From assembly GCF_004323735.1 (NCBI RefSeq), contig NZ_CP036455.1:124001-188000 (forward strand): a stretch of DNA of 64,000 nucleotides. Direction: 5' to 3'. The translations under genes and the position numbers were made by a program. The notes beneath the pieces were generated by a model. It saw only the letters and a program-made list of their open reading frames with translations, did not search any database and was not told the origin of the DNA. The stretch's first letter is position 1; each line of letters begins with the position of its first letter. Positions 52,263 through 62,204 of this stretch are shown in pieces. The stretch comes from Streptomonospora litoralis. GTDB taxonomy: Bacteria; Actinomycetota; Actinomycetes; Streptosporangiales; Streptosporangiaceae.

Positions 52263-52375
52263 GCGCCGCGCCCAGCCGCTGTCACCGGGGCCCGCGCCCG
52301 CCGGGTCCACCGGTGCAAGACGCCGATACCGCTGTGCCGGCCGCGCACCGGCGCCCCGTCGGAAGCGGAGATGAC

Positions 52376-52409
52376 GACGGCCCCCGCCGGGGGGATAGCG
52401 GGGGCCGTC
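52376..52409. terminator. terminator of the sensor-domain gene
   Basis: GACGGCCCCCGC (52376-52387) pairs perfectly with GCGGGGGCCGTC (52398-52409) around a 10-base loop. It is 114 bases after the stop codon. Confidence 0.85.
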
Positions 52410-53223
52410 GGACGGTCCCGGCTCTGGGGGGGTAGAGCCGGTACCGCTTCCGGATAAGTCTCGCGTCTCGGGCGCAGAGCCCGACAGGTCGTAGCGCGGT
52501 CGAGGATCCGAGCCTCGTCCACATCGTCACATAAGCGGGTAAATTGCACCAGATCCGAATAAGGCGGACTGCGTCGGCCGGGGCGCGCCGGGGAGTAAGC
52601 CGAGGGGTGCTTGCGTCCTCACCTGAGTAATAGGTATAGCACGAGACGCTACCACGCCGAATTGGCGTACCGCCGGGATGTTTTGACCTCGCAGGGGCTT
52701 TTCAGTGTCCGCCGGCAGGCGTACAAAGGAAGGACAAGGTGGATCGGCGATCCACCGAACACGGGCACCGGGTACCCACGCGTCACCAAGCCGCGGGAGG
52801 CTCGTCCAGATCGGGGAGCAATCGCTGGTCGGACTATGAGTAAGCACGCATGATAGCCCGGGTGTCCGTGTTTGCGGCGGCGCCCCGACCAGCGGTCCGG
52901 GACCGGGCGGGGTGCCGTCTTTATGTGCGCAAGAGTCCCAAACCGGTCATATCGGCTGTTCTTGCCGGGGAAAAGTAATCGGATCGAGATTGCGTGTTCG
53001 GTGGGGCTTCCCGCGCCCGCCCGATCCCGCTAGTCCGCTCGGAGTTTCCCCGCGGTCCGCAGCTTCGCGAAGGGCGAAGGGTCGAGCGAGGGGCGAAACA
53101 CTCTTCCGCCCCTCGGTCTTGTGTCCTCGGAATCGCGCCTGCGCCGCGACGGCACCTTCGGCACGGCCTCGACCCAGCGGGCCCGCGGCTGAGCCGGCAG
53201 GCTACGCGGGCGCCGAACCGCCC
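52410..53223. other. long intergenic region, AT-richer, unassigned
   Basis: About 800 bases without a supportable gene. The segment 52600-52860 is less GC-rich than its surroundings and contains a perfect GGTGGATC/GATCCACC hairpin near 52738-52756 and other short dyads, so a leader RNA or small RNA is possible. A basic 80-residue frame at 52611-52853 has poor codon use and no ribosome binding site. Neither flanking gene is positioned to be controlled by it from the + strand. Confidence 0.4.
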
Positions 53224-54024
53224 TCACCCGCGCTGCAGCGCCTCGCAGGTGGCCAGCGAGTCCCGGGCTCCGGCGGCCACGGCTCGGCAGCAGTAGGCGA
53301 CCCAGCCGCCGACCCCGTCGGGCGTACCGGTCTGGTACCCGCGCAGCGCCAAGGCGTACTCGTCGCCGAGTTCGAGGTATCCGAGTTCGGTGGGCACCAG
53401 GGACTTGGGGTCCAGCCCCCGCGCGATCAGCGTCAGGCGCTCGGCCGCGCGGGCGACCATGCCGTCCCCCCAGCCGAAGGGGCGCAACGCGGCCAGTTCG
53501 CCGTGCACGACGGCGCCGACGACCAGGGCGGGGACCTTCGCGGGTGTGGCAAGCAGGGCGTCCAGTGCGTCGATCCGGGCCGCCACCTCGGCCGCTCGCG
53601 GTGGTCGACCCAGGTCCAGCGGGTCGCGCACGTCCTCGCCGTCGTGGCGCGGCCGCCCCAGCGACTCGTCGGCGATGCCGTCGGCGGCGGCGAGCGAGTG
53701 CAGGCGGGCGAGCACCTGGCGGGGCGCCTTGGTCCAGGTCTCGGCGAGCAGCCCGAGCTCGCCGGACACCCGCAGCGCGCCCTTGATGCGCGGGTCGTCA
53801 CTGCGGCCGGCGCGGACCTCCTCCAATTCGGCCCGTGCTCCGTCGAGGACCGCTGATGCGCGGGCGCCGCGCAGCGCCGACTCCATGGAGACGTCGCTGC
53901 TGCGCCGCCGAAGGATGCGGTGGCCGAGGAGGCGGTCGACGACGGTGCGGGTCTCGTCGACGGCCGCTCCGACACCGGGCAGGTCGGCGACTCGCTGCAA
54001 GGGCTCGTCGGGTGCTGCGTTCAC
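53224..54024 (-). CDS. Fic-like protein with degenerate active-site motif
   Basis: This 266-residue, mostly helical protein contains a segment aligning with the Fic motif H-P-F-x-[DE]-G-N-G-R-x-x-R: here R-P-F-G-W-G-D-G-M-V-A-R at residues 181-192. The catalytic His is Arg181, the acidic metal ligand is Trp185, Asn is Asp187, and Arg is Met189. AMP-transfer activity is therefore unlikely, and the fold may serve another purpose. The gene is divergent from acs with a 187-base gap, an arrangement seen in other actinobacteria. GTG 54024 is the start. Confidence 0.75.
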   Translation of the reverse strand: MNAAPDEPLQRVADLPGVGAAVDETRTVVDRLLGHRILRRRSSDVSMESALRGARASAVLDGARAELEEVRAGRSDDPRIKGALRVSGELGLLAETWTKAPRQVLARLHSLAAADGIADESLGRPRHDGEDVRDPLDLGRPPRAAEVAARIDALDALLATPAKVPALVVGAVVHGELAALRPFGWGDGMVARAAERLTLIARGLDPKSLVPTELGYLELGDEYALALRGYQTGTPDGVGGWVAYCCRAVAAGARDSLATCEALQRG

Positions 54025-54211
54025 GCCATCAACCCTACTCAACGGTAACCGATGTCCGTCCACAGCCCGGGAGCAACCGCCTGTCTCCGGGGGAGACCGT
54101 CCGTCCACAGGCCGGGCACGGGAGTCTTGTATGTTGCCGTCGCCACTTGATGAAGTGGGTTCCACCACACGATATGTTCTGTGGGAACGTAATAAGTAAG
54201 GAGACTTAACA

Positions 54212-56191
54212 GTGGCTGAGACTCCCCAGGGGCAGGGTCAGGAGACACTGTCCAACCTTCTTCAGGAGTCCCGGAGCTTCCCGCCCCCCGCGGATCTCGC
54301 CGCAGACGCGAACGTGCAGGCCGACGCGTACGACGCCGCCTCCGCCGACCGGCTGCGGTTCTGGGAGGAACAGGCGCGCAGGCTGCAGTGGGAGCAGCCG
54401 TGGAGCAACGTCCTGGAGTGGAACCCGCCATTCGCCAAGTGGTTCACCGGCGGCAAGCTCAACGCCGCGGTGAACTGCGTCGACCGGCACGTCGACGCGG
54501 GCCGCGGCGACCGGGTCGCCTTCTACTGGGAGGGTGAGCCCGGCGACACCCGCGCCATCACCTACGCCGACCTCAAGGACATGGTCTGCCAGGCGGCCAA
54601 CGCGCTCACCGAACTCGGCGTGAACAAGGGCGACCGCGTCGCCGTCTACATGCCGATGATCCCCGAGACCGTGGTCGCCATGCTCGCCTGTGCGCGCATC
54701 GGCGCGGTGCACATGGTGGTCTTCGGCGGATTCTCCGTCGACGCCCTCGGCACCCGGCTCGACGACAGCGAGGCCAAGCTCGTCATCACCGCCGACGGCG
54801 GATACCGCCGCGGCAAGCCCAGCTCCCTCAAGCCGGCCGTCGACGACGCCGTGCGCGACCGCCCCGCTGTCGAGAACGTGCTCGTGGTGCGCCGCACCGG
54901 CCAGGAAGTCGAGTGGAACGAGGGCCGCGACGTCTGGTGGCACGACATCGTCGATCGCCAGCCGACTGAGCACGATGCCGAGGCCCACGACGCCGAGCAC
55001 CCGCTGTACATCATGTACACCAGCGGCACCACGGCCAAGCCCAAGGGCATCCTGCACACCACCGGCGGCTACCTCACCCAGGTCGCCTACACGCACTGGG
55101 CGGTCTTCGACCTCAAGCCCGAGTCCGACGTCTTCTGGACCGCCGCCGACATCGGCTGGGTCACGGGCCACTCCTACATCGTCTACGGTCCGCTCGCCAA
55201 CGGGGCCACCTCGGTGATGTACGAGGGCACACCCGACACCCCGCACAAGGCCCGCTTCTGGGAGATCGTGCAGAAGTACGGCGTCACCCTCGCCTACATG
55301 GCCCCCACGGCCATCCGCACCTTCATGAAGTGGGGCGAGGAGTACCCCGCCCAGTACGACCTCTCCAGCCTGCGGGTGCTCGGCTCGGTCGGCGAGCCCA
55401 TCAACCCCGAGGCCTACATGTGGTACCGCACGCACATCGGCGGCAACCGCACGCCCATCGTGGACACCTGGTGGCAGACCGAGACCGGCGCGATCATGGT
55501 CACGCCCATGCCCGGCATCACGCACGGCAAGCCCGGCGCCGCGATGCACCCCATCCCGGGCGTGGTAGTCGACGTCGTCGACGAGTCCGGCGAGTCGGTG
55601 CCCAACGGCCACGGCGGCCTCATCGTCGTCCGCGAGCCCTGGCCCGCGATGCTCCGCGGCATCTGGGGCGACCCCGAGCGCTACAAGAAGACCTACTGGT
55701 CGCGTTTCGAGGGGCTGTACTTCCCCGGCGACGGAGCCAAGCGCGACGAAGACGGCGACCTCTGGCTACTGGGCCGCGTCGACGACGTCATGCTCGTCTC
55801 CGGCCACAACATCTCCACCACCGAGGTCGAGTCGGCCCTGGTCGCGCACAACAAGGTCGCCGAGGCGGCGGTCACCGGCGCCAGCGACCCCGTAACCGGC
55901 CAGGCGATCGTCGCCTTCGTCATCCTGCGCAGCGAGGCCGGTGACGGCGGCGCCGACATGATCAAGGAGCTGCGCGACCACGTCGGCGCGCACCTGGGCC
56001 CGATCGCCAAGCCGCGCCAGATCCTGGTCGTCCCGGAGCTGCCCAAGACCCGCTCCGGAAAGATCATGCGCCGCCTGCTCAAGGACGTGGCCGAGAACCG
56101 CGAGCTCGGTGACGTCTCCACGCTGACCGACGCCCAGTCCATCGAGACGCTGAAGGAGGCGTTCCAGGAGAGCGGCAAGAGCGACGAGTAG
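54212..56191 (+). CDS. acs: acetyl-CoA synthetase
   Basis: This 659-residue AMP-forming ligase converts acetate, ATP and CoA to acetyl-CoA. Motifs include [11 protein letters not shown] (A3, near 268-278), the W-W-Q-T-E-T-G (A5) segment, Y-F-P-G-D-G-A (A7), and the C-terminal T-R-S-G-K-I-M-R-R with the lysine that is acetylated in Acs proteins. Length is standard. GGAG lies 8-9 bases upstream of GTG 54212. It precedes the holin-like and EphE-like genes, as in M. tuberculosis Rv3667-Rv3670. Confidence 0.95.
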   Translation: MAETPQGQGQETLSNLLQESRSFPPPADLAADANVQADAYDAASADRLRFWEEQARRLQWEQPWSNVLEWNPPFAKWFTGGKLNAAVNCVDRHVDAGRGDRVAFYWEGEPGDTRAITYADLKDMVCQAANALTELGVNKGDRVAVYMPMIPETVVAMLACARIGAVHMVVFGGFSVDALGTRLDDSEAKLVITADGGYRRGKPSSLKPAVDDAVRDRPAVENVLVVRRTGQEVEWNEGRDVWWHDIVDRQPTEHDAEAHDAEHPLYIMYTSGTTAKPKGILHTTGGYLTQVAYTHWAVFDLKPESDVFWTAADIGWVTGHSYIVYGPLANGATSVMYEGTPDTPHKARFWEIVQKYGVTLAYMAPTAIRTFMKWGEEYPAQYDLSSLRVLGSVGEPINPEAYMWYRTHIGGNRTPIVDTWWQTETGAIMVTPMPGITHGKPGAAMHPIPGVVVDVVDESGESVPNGHGGLIVVREPWPAMLRGIWGDPERYKKTYWSRFEGLYFPGDGAKRDEDGDLWLLGRVDDVMLVSGHNISTTEVESALVAHNKVAEAAVTGASDPVTGQAIVAFVILRSEAGDGGADMIKELRDHVGAHLGPIAKPRQILVVPELPKTRSGKIMRRLLKDVAENRELGDVSTLTDAQSIETLKEAFQESGKSDE

Positions 56192-56443
56192 CGGGCACCG
56201 CTGCGGGCAGTCTCACGGGCACGGTGTCCGCGCAGCCCGCTGCGGCGGCTCGCCTCCGCCCTGCTGTCGAGGGCCGGTGCATGTTCGGAGTGAGACCGGA
56301 CGCGCGCCGGCCCTCGAACGCGTCTCGCGCCGCTCGGACGGCGGGTCGGCCGGGGGCCGGCGCCGAGCGGCGTGTGGGAACGCGTGTGACACCGGATGTG
56401 CGAGGATGCTGAAGACGTCTGCCGAATGAAGGGAGCAGTCTCC

Positions 56444-56881
56444 ATGCCCGCGACGCGATCGGGTGGCCAGGAGCCTGAGGAGTTCGACGTTGCCGAACAC
56501 TCCCTGGGCGAACTCGTCGACGAGGCGAAAGGCAGTGTCTCCCGGCTGATAAGGCTGGAGCTGCAACTCGCCAAGCTGGAGCTGGCCCGCGACGTCCAGA
56601 AGATCGGCATGGGCACCGCGCTCTTCGCCGTCGCCGCGGTACTGGGGCACATGTTCCTCATTCTGGTCGCGATCACGGTCGGCCTGGGCATCATGGCGGC
56701 GGGCCTGGCGCCCTGGCTCTCCTTCCTCATCGTCACCGTCGCCTTCCTGCTGATCGCCGGGCTCGCCGCCTTCCTCGGCCTGCGCCAGTTCCGCAAGCGC
56801 CAGGGCTTCCCGCGCACCAGCGCGGCGATCGCGAGCACGAAGACGATGCTCAGCCGCCACCGCCAGTCCTCCGGCAGCTGA
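56444..56881 (+). CDS. phage-holin-family (DUF1469) membrane protein
   Basis: This 145-residue protein has an N-terminal amphipathic stretch (L-G-E-L-V-D-E-A-K-G-S-V-S-R-L-I-R-L-E-L), two long hydrophobic helices (about 58-80 and 87-112) and a basic tail, the pattern of DUF1469/holin superfamily III proteins. These are not lytic holins in most actinobacteria; function unknown. ATG 56444 follows GGGAG at nine bases. Its location after acs and before the EphE-like gene is conserved. Confidence 0.88.
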   Translation: MPATRSGGQEPEEFDVAEHSLGELVDEAKGSVSRLIRLELQLAKLELARDVQKIGMGTALFAVAAVLGHMFLILVAITVGLGIMAAGLAPWLSFLIVTVAFLLIAGLAAFLGLRQFRKRQGFPRTSAAIASTKTMLSRHRQSSGS

Positions 56882-56901
56882 CCGCCGCGGGCCGGTGAGC
56901 C

Positions 56902-57822
56902 GTGACCGAAGAGTCGGCCGTCCTGATCGACGGCCCCTGGACGCACCGGACCGTGAGCGCGGCCGGAACACGGTTCCACATCGCCGAGGCCGGAGAAGGC
57001 CCGCTGGTGCTGCTACTACACGGCTTCCCGCAGTTCTGGTGGTCCTGGCACGGCCAGCTGACGGCGCTCGCCGAGGCCGGCTACCGCGCTGTCGCCGTCG
57101 ACCTGCGCGGCTACGGCGCCAGCGACAAACCTCCGCGCGGCTACGACCTGATCACACTCGCCTCCGACGCCGCGGGCCTGATCCGCGCGCTCGGTGAGGC
57201 GGAGGCCGCCGTCGTAGGGCATGCCGCGGGCGGCATGCTCGGCTGGACCATGGCGGTCTACTTCCCCAGGACCGTGCGCCGCCTCGCCGTGCTCTCCACG
57301 CCGCACCCCCGGCGCCTGCGCGCCGCCATGGCCACCCGCGATCAGGGATGGGCCGGGCGCCACCTGTTCGGTTTCCAGCTACCGGTGTTGCCCGAGCGCA
57401 GACTCGTCGCCGACGACGCGCAGCAGGTCGCCGACATGCTCCGCGCCTGGTCGCGGCCGGGCTGGCCTGATCCCGAGACAGAGCGCCGCTGCCGCGACGC
57501 CTTCCGCATCCCCGGTGTAGCGCACTGCGCCCTGGAGTACCACCGCTGGCTGTTCCGGTCGCAGGCACGCCCCGACGGCCGCCGCTACATGCGCCGCATG
57601 CGCCGACCCGTGGCGGTGCCGACGCTGCACATCCACGGCTCCCTCGACCCCGTCGCGCTTCCCGAGACGGCCCGGGGCTCGGGGCGCTACGTCGAGGCGC
57701 CCTACCGATGGCGCATGATCGAGGGCGCCGGGCACTTCCCGCACCAGGAGCGGCCGGAGGTGTTCGACCCCGCCTTGATCGGGTGGCTGGCAGACTCCGA
57801 ACCCGACAGCTGCACCGGATGA
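56902..57822 (+). CDS. alpha/beta-hydrolase, EphE-like, lacking the usual nucleophile
   Basis: This 306-residue protein has the epoxide-hydrolase-type arrangement: H-G-F-P (40-43) for the oxyanion hole, G-Y-G-A-S-D-K-P (71-78), the nucleophile elbow, D-P at about 253-254 and G-H-F-P-H-Q-E (about 276-282) with the catalytic His. At the elbow the sequence is G-H-A-A-G-G, so the residue that should be Asp or Ser is Ala108. It corresponds to Rv3670 (EphE) by position. GTG 56902 is 20 bases after the stop of the holin-like gene. Confidence 0.85.
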   Translation: MTEESAVLIDGPWTHRTVSAAGTRFHIAEAGEGPLVLLLHGFPQFWWSWHGQLTALAEAGYRAVAVDLRGYGASDKPPRGYDLITLASDAAGLIRALGEAEAAVVGHAAGGMLGWTMAVYFPRTVRRLAVLSTPHPRRLRAAMATRDQGWAGRHLFGFQLPVLPERRLVADDAQQVADMLRAWSRPGWPDPETERRCRDAFRIPGVAHCALEYHRWLFRSQARPDGRRYMRRMRRPVAVPTLHIHGSLDPVALPETARGSGRYVEAPYRWRMIEGAGHFPHQERPEVFDPALIGWLADSEPDSCTG

Positions 57823-57933
57823 GCCGAGCGCCGGGCCGACCGCGTCCCCCTCGCCGGGCCGCGGGTGTGCACAATGGGCACAGCGGTTAGAAGGTACCGG
57901 GCACTCGGCACGGCAGATGAGGAGACGGCGAGG

Positions 57934-58605
57934 ATGAGCGACTCCGCGCAGACCGGACGCGACCGCAACCCGGAGGGCAGGGCACAGAACCAGCGTCCGC
58001 GCGACCGCTTCGGCCGCCCTATGCCCCACGGTTCCGATGGGGTACCGCGCGTACCCGACGACGCGGAGTACAGCCCCGAAGAAGGGTTGACCGAGGCGCA
58101 GCGGCTGCTCGACGAGGGCTATGCCTTCCACGCCCACGAGGTACTCGAAGCCGTGTGGAAAGCCGCCGACGAGCCCGACCGCGAACTGTGGCGGGGGCTG
58201 GCCCAGATCGCCGTCGGCCTGACTCACGCCCAGCGCGGCAACCGCATCGGCGCGGCGCGGCTACTGCGCCGCGGCGCCGAACGCGTGGTCGCCTACGGCC
58301 CCCAGGCCCCCGACGGCGTCGACGCCGTCGGGGCCGCGGCCTTCGCCCGGTCCGTGGCCGACCGGCTGGAGGACTTGGACCAGATGGAAGGCGAGGACCG
58401 GGTCGACACGCCGGAGAACCCCAACGAGCCCGAGTCCGGCGCCGGATCGGTCGGTCCGGCCGGTCCGGGCGGCCCCGGCGGCCGGGAAACCGCGCAGAGC
58501 AGCGCAAGCCCGGAAAGCCCGGTCGGCCCGGACATCGCCCGCGACACCCTCACTGTCGACACCAGCGGACTGAGACTCCGCCGCGGAGACGCGCGCCGCT
58601 CCTGA
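57934..58605 (+). CDS. DUF309 protein
   Basis: This 223-residue protein has a central DUF309 domain (about 45-110): L-D-E-G-Y-A-F-H-A-H-E-V-L-E-A-V-W-K and L-W-R-G-L-A-Q-I-A-V-G-L-T-H-A-Q-R-G-N. The fold is a small helical bundle with conserved His/Glu that might bind metal; function unknown. The C-terminal 70 residues are Gly/Pro/Ser-rich and disordered. ATG 57934 has GGAG upstream; longer frames lack a ribosome binding site. Confidence 0.85.
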   Translation: MSDSAQTGRDRNPEGRAQNQRPRDRFGRPMPHGSDGVPRVPDDAEYSPEEGLTEAQRLLDEGYAFHAHEVLEAVWKAADEPDRELWRGLAQIAVGLTHAQRGNRIGAARLLRRGAERVVAYGPQAPDGVDAVGAAAFARSVADRLEDLDQMEGEDRVDTPENPNEPESGAGSVGPAGPGGPGGRETAQSSASPESPVGPDIARDTLTVDTSGLRLRRGDARRS

Positions 58606-58635
58606 GTGGGCGGCGCTATCCGGCGGGGCGGATCG

Positions 58636-58770
58636 GGTCTGCTGTGCGGTCCTGCCGGCCTGCCGAGTGACAGGCGGTCTTACGGAGAAGCGGCGACGAC
58701 GGCGCCAGCGGGGTCGGGCCTGGGGTTGCCGGATCGGGTGTCCGCCGGTTGGGCGCGCGACGGAGGGTGC
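58636..58770. repeat. partial copy of the 137-bp repeat module
   Basis: This segment resembles the module repeated at 62850-63262: it begins GGTCTGCTGTGCGG-TCCTG, continues with CTGCCG and GGAGAAGCGGCGACG, and ends with GGGTGTCCGCCGGTTG. Only part of the module is present, and it differs at many positions. It lies directly after the DUF309 stop. Confidence 0.5.
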
Positions 58771-58992
58771 GGGCACCGGTGCTGTTCGCGAGCGGTCGAG
58801 CGTGCGACGGCCGCCCGGCGTTGACACGTCCGATTTGCCGGTTCAAACGCTTTCCGTGACCGGAAGTGCAAGATCGTCCTGAAGCGCCGAATCCGCCCCG
58901 GCCCACGGAGCCCCGCCGGGCGCCCGACCGGCGCGCTCTCGCCGGTGTGGAGGCCGCGCAGGGGACGCACGGCGCGCCCCTCCGGGGTGCCC

Positions 58993-59031
58993 TGAGCCAC
59001 ATCGGAGCCGAATCGGTGGCGATGTGGCTCA
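58993..59031. repeat. 12-bp perfect inverted repeat
   Basis: TGAGCCACATCG (58993-59004) and CGATGTGGCTCA (59020-59031) form exact arms with a 15-base spacer. It lies in the non-coding region between the DUF309 and hppA genes and could be an operator or an attenuator-like hairpin. Confidence 0.7.
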
Positions 59032-59194
59032 GCGTGCGGTTGGCTGGGGACGCGGCGTCAGCGCGGCCCTTGGCCCCCACGCCGTGGTGCGCCGTTCGGC
59101 TCGCTGCGTGATCCCAGCCGCGTCGCCGCTCCCGGATCCGGATGCCCCACCGTCGCGCTCGGGCGTCGATCCGAGCGTAGGTCTGGGCGATTGA

Positions 59195-59350
59195 TCCCTT
59201 ATGCGCGGTTTGCCACTAATTATCCTAATCAAAATCCCTATGGGTTAAATGTGGCAATTGCGATTATTGGCAATAATTATCCCTATTCGCAGATCACCGT
59301 GCGATTACATATCCCGCCTGCACAGCCGAACTTCGTGACCCGCACTCACG
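59195..59350. promoter_or_regulatory. AT-rich island upstream of hppA
   Basis: This is about 155 bases of sharply lower GC. It contains the direct repeat TAATTATCC at 59217-59225 and 59274-59282 and the inverted repeat TTGCCAC (59210-59216)/GTGGCAA (59251-59257). A regulatory role for hppA, or a short foreign insertion, would both fit. A short frame runs through it without a ribosome binding site. Confidence 0.5.
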
Positions 59351-59536
59351 TTTTGCGATACCGGTGCGTAGAATCCCCGGACACCGTTCTCGCTCGACGC
59401 AGCGGAAACGGCGAACGAACCGTGTTGGTGGCACCCGCATGACCCTGCCGGGCGCGCCGTCGGGCCTGGTCGGGCATGCCGGGCGGCGGCCGCACGACGC
59501 GCGGGGCCAAAACGTGCCCGTCTCTAGGAGGACGGA

Positions 59537-61999
59537 TTGTCTGGGCTCACCCACGCCGCCGATGGCGGCCCGGCCCTGGCCTTGGACGGCATGAATTTCA
59601 CCCTGGTCGTCGTGGTGTTGGCGGTCGCGCTCCTCGCGCTCGCCGTCGCCGGATGGCTGGTACGTGAAGTTCTCGCCGCGGGCCAGGGCACCGAGCGGAT
59701 GCAGAACATCGCGCGCGCGGTCCAGGAAGGAGCGGCGGCATACCTCAAGCGCCAGTTCCGCACCCTGGTCGTCTTCGTCATCGTCATCCCGCTGCTGCTG
59801 TTGCTGCTGCCCGCCGACGACCTCGCGGTGCGGATCGGACGATCGGTGTTCTTCGCGCTCGGCGCCGGCTTCTCGGCCCTGACCGGGTTCATCGGCATGT
59901 GGCTCGCGGTGCGCGGCAACGTCCGCGTCGCCGCCGCCGCGCGCGAAGGCGGGGAAGGCGGCGAGCACGCCGCCATGCGGATCGCCTTCCGTACCGGCGG
60001 TGTCGCCGGAATGTTCACCGTCGGCCTGGGCCTGCTCGGCGCCGCCATCGTCGTCCTCGTCTACCGCGGCGACGCTCCCAACGTGCTGGAGGGCTTCGGC
60101 TTCGGCGCGGCCCTGCTTGCCATGTTCATGCGTGTGGGCGGCGGCATCTTCACCAAGGCCGCCGACGTCGGCGCCGACCTGGTCGGCAAGGTCGAGCAGG
60201 GCATCCCCGAGGACGACCCCCGCAACGCCGCCACCATCGCCGACAACGTGGGCGACAACGTCGGTGACTGCGCCGGCATGGCGGCCGACCTCTTCGAGTC
60301 CTACGCCGTCGTGCTCGTCGCCTCGCTCATCCTCGGCCGCGTCGCGTTCGGCGTCGAAGGCCTCGTCTTCCCCCTGCTCGTGCCCATGATCGGCGTCATC
60401 ACCGCCATCATCGGCATCTTCATCGTCGCGCCGCGCTCCCGCGACAAGACCGCGATGTCGGCCATCAACCGCGGCTTCTTCATCTCCGCGGTCATCTCCG
60501 CCGTCCTGGTCACCGCGACCGCCTTCGCCTACCTGCCCGGCAGCTTCGCCCAGCTCGAAACGGCCGGCGAAGAGATCCAGGGACTCCCCGGCGACCCGCG
60601 GCTGGTCGCCGTCGGCGCCGTACTCATCGGCCTGGTGCTCGCGGCCGCCATTCAGCTGCTGACCGGGTACTTCACCGAAACCAACCGGCGCCCCGTCAAG
60701 GACATCGGGGAAAGCTCCGAGACCGGTGCGGCCACCGTCATCCTCTCCGGGATCTCGGTGGGGCTGGAGTCGGCCGTGTACTCCGCGGTCCTCATCGCCG
60801 GCGCGGTCTACGCCGCCTTCCTCGTCGGCAGCGCCTCGGTCACCCTCAGCCTCTTCGCGGTCGCCCTGGCGGGCACCGGGCTGCTGACCACCGTCGGCGT
60901 CATCGTGGCGATGGACACCTTCGGTCCGGTGGCCGACAACGCTCAGGGCATCGCCGAGATGTCCGGCGACGTCGAAGGCACGGGTGCCGACGTGCTGACG
61001 AGCCTCGACGCGGTCGGCAACACGACCAAGGCCATCACCAAGGGCATCGCCATCGCGACGGCGGTTCTCGCGGCCACTGCGCTGTTCGGCGCATTCCGTA
61101 CCGCGGTAGAGGAGGCGCTCAGCGCGGTCGGGCAGCAGGCGTCCACGTTCAGCCTCTCCATCGACGAACCCAACGTGTTGGTCGGCGTCATCATCGGCGC
61201 CTCCGTCGTCTTCCTGTTCTCCGGCCTGGCCGTGATGGCCGTCGGCCGCGCCGCCGGCCGCGTCGTGAACGAGGTGCGCGACCAGTTCCGCAACAAACCA
61301 GGCATCATGGACGGCACCGAGAAGCCCGAGTACGCGCGCGTGGTGGACATCTGCACCCGGGATTCGCTGCGGGAGCTCATCACCCCCGGCCTGCTCGCGG
61401 TCCTCACGCCCATCCTCGTCGGCTTCGCCCTCGGCTACGCTCCGCTGGGCGCCTTCCTCGGCGGTGCGATCGCCGCCGGCGCCCTGATGGCGGTCTTCCT
61501 GGCCAACTCCGGCGGCGCCTGGGACAACGCGAAGAAGCTGGTCGAGGACGGCTACCACGGCGGCAAGGGCTCCGAGGCGCACGAGGCCACCGTCATCGGG
61601 GACACGGTCGGCGACCCCTTCAAGGACACCGCCGGTCCGGCCATCAACCCGCTGCTCAAGGTGATGAACCTGGTCGCGCTGATCATCGCGCCGAGCGTCG
61701 TGATGTACGCGGAGAACTTCTTCCTCCGCACCGCTGTCACCGTGATCGCAGGCGCGGCGATCGTCGGTGCGATCGTGTGGTCCAAGCGCCGCAGCGGTGA
61801 GGCTTCGTCCTCCGACCGGCCTGTCGAGGAGGGCAGCAGCGGTCCCGAACTCGGCACGGCCGGCGAGGCTTCCGCCCCGAGCGCCAACGGCTCCTCCTCC
61901 GCCGCCGGCGGCGACTCCGCCGAGGACGCGGCCGGCGGTTCCGGGGAGACCGAGCGCAAGGAGGAGGCACGCGCCGCCGACGGCGGCCGGGAGGAGTGA
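59537..61999 (+). CDS. hppA: K+-independent H+-translocating inorganic pyrophosphatase
   Basis: This 820-residue integral membrane pump couples pyrophosphate hydrolysis to proton export. About sixteen hydrophobic segments are visible. The substrate motifs D-x-x-x-D-N-V-G-D-N-V-G-D (near 235-250) and the late G-D-T-V-G-D-P-F-K-D-T are intact. Lys498 in G-N-T-T-K-A is the marker of the K+-independent class; K+-dependent enzymes have Ala there. The start is TTG 59537 with AGGAGG well placed upstream. A Ser/Gly/Glu-rich tail of about 65 residues extends past the usual end. Confidence 0.95.
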   Translation: MSGLTHAADGGPALALDGMNFTLVVVVLAVALLALAVAGWLVREVLAAGQGTERMQNIARAVQEGAAAYLKRQFRTLVVFVIVIPLLLLLLPADDLAVRIGRSVFFALGAGFSALTGFIGMWLAVRGNVRVAAAAREGGEGGEHAAMRIAFRTGGVAGMFTVGLGLLGAAIVVLVYRGDAPNVLEGFGFGAALLAMFMRVGGGIFTKAADVGADLVGKVEQGIPEDDPRNAATIADNVGDNVGDCAGMAADLFESYAVVLVASLILGRVAFGVEGLVFPLLVPMIGVITAIIGIFIVAPRSRDKTAMSAINRGFFISAVISAVLVTATAFAYLPGSFAQLETAGEEIQGLPGDPRLVAVGAVLIGLVLAAAIQLLTGYFTETNRRPVKDIGESSETGAATVILSGISVGLESAVYSAVLIAGAVYAAFLVGSASVTLSLFAVALAGTGLLTTVGVIVAMDTFGPVADNAQGIAEMSGDVEGTGADVLTSLDAVGNTTKAITKGIAIATAVLAATALFGAFRTAVEEALSAVGQQASTFSLSIDEPNVLVGVIIGASVVFLFSGLAVMAVGRAAGRVVNEVRDQFRNKPGIMDGTEKPEYARVVDICTRDSLRELITPGLLAVLTPILVGFALGYAPLGAFLGGAIAAGALMAVFLANSGGAWDNAKKLVEDGYHGGKGSEAHEATVIGDTVGDPFKDTAGPAINPLLKVMNLVALIIAPSVVMYAENFFLRTAVTVIAGAAIVGAIVWSKRRSGEASSSDRPVEEGSSGPELGTAGEASAPSANGSSSAAGGDSAEDAAGGSGETERKEEARAADGGREE

Positions 62000-62204
62000 C
62001 GTCCCTTAACCGGCTGAACGAAGGGCGCGGGTGCCCGGCTCGAAGGGGTCGGGCGCCCGCGCCCTCGCTGTGCGGGGGAGCCGCTGTCGCGTCCACCGCC
62101 ACCGGGCGCGGATCCGCCCCGGCCCTTCCGGCAGAAGGCGGATACGCGCAGTGCGGCCGACCCTCTAGGCTGAGCGGGGAGCCGCGCAGGAGGGAAGTCA
62201 CCTG

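Noticed and set aside
52700-52830. Possible c-di-AMP (ydaO-type) riboswitch
   Set aside because: A CGAAC...GGGTACCCACG stretch recalls it loosely, but the other conserved blocks are missing and no target gene follows on that strand.
52611-52853. 80-residue basic frame in the long intergenic region
   Set aside because: TTG start without a ribosome binding site and codon third positions not GC-rich as in genuine genes here.
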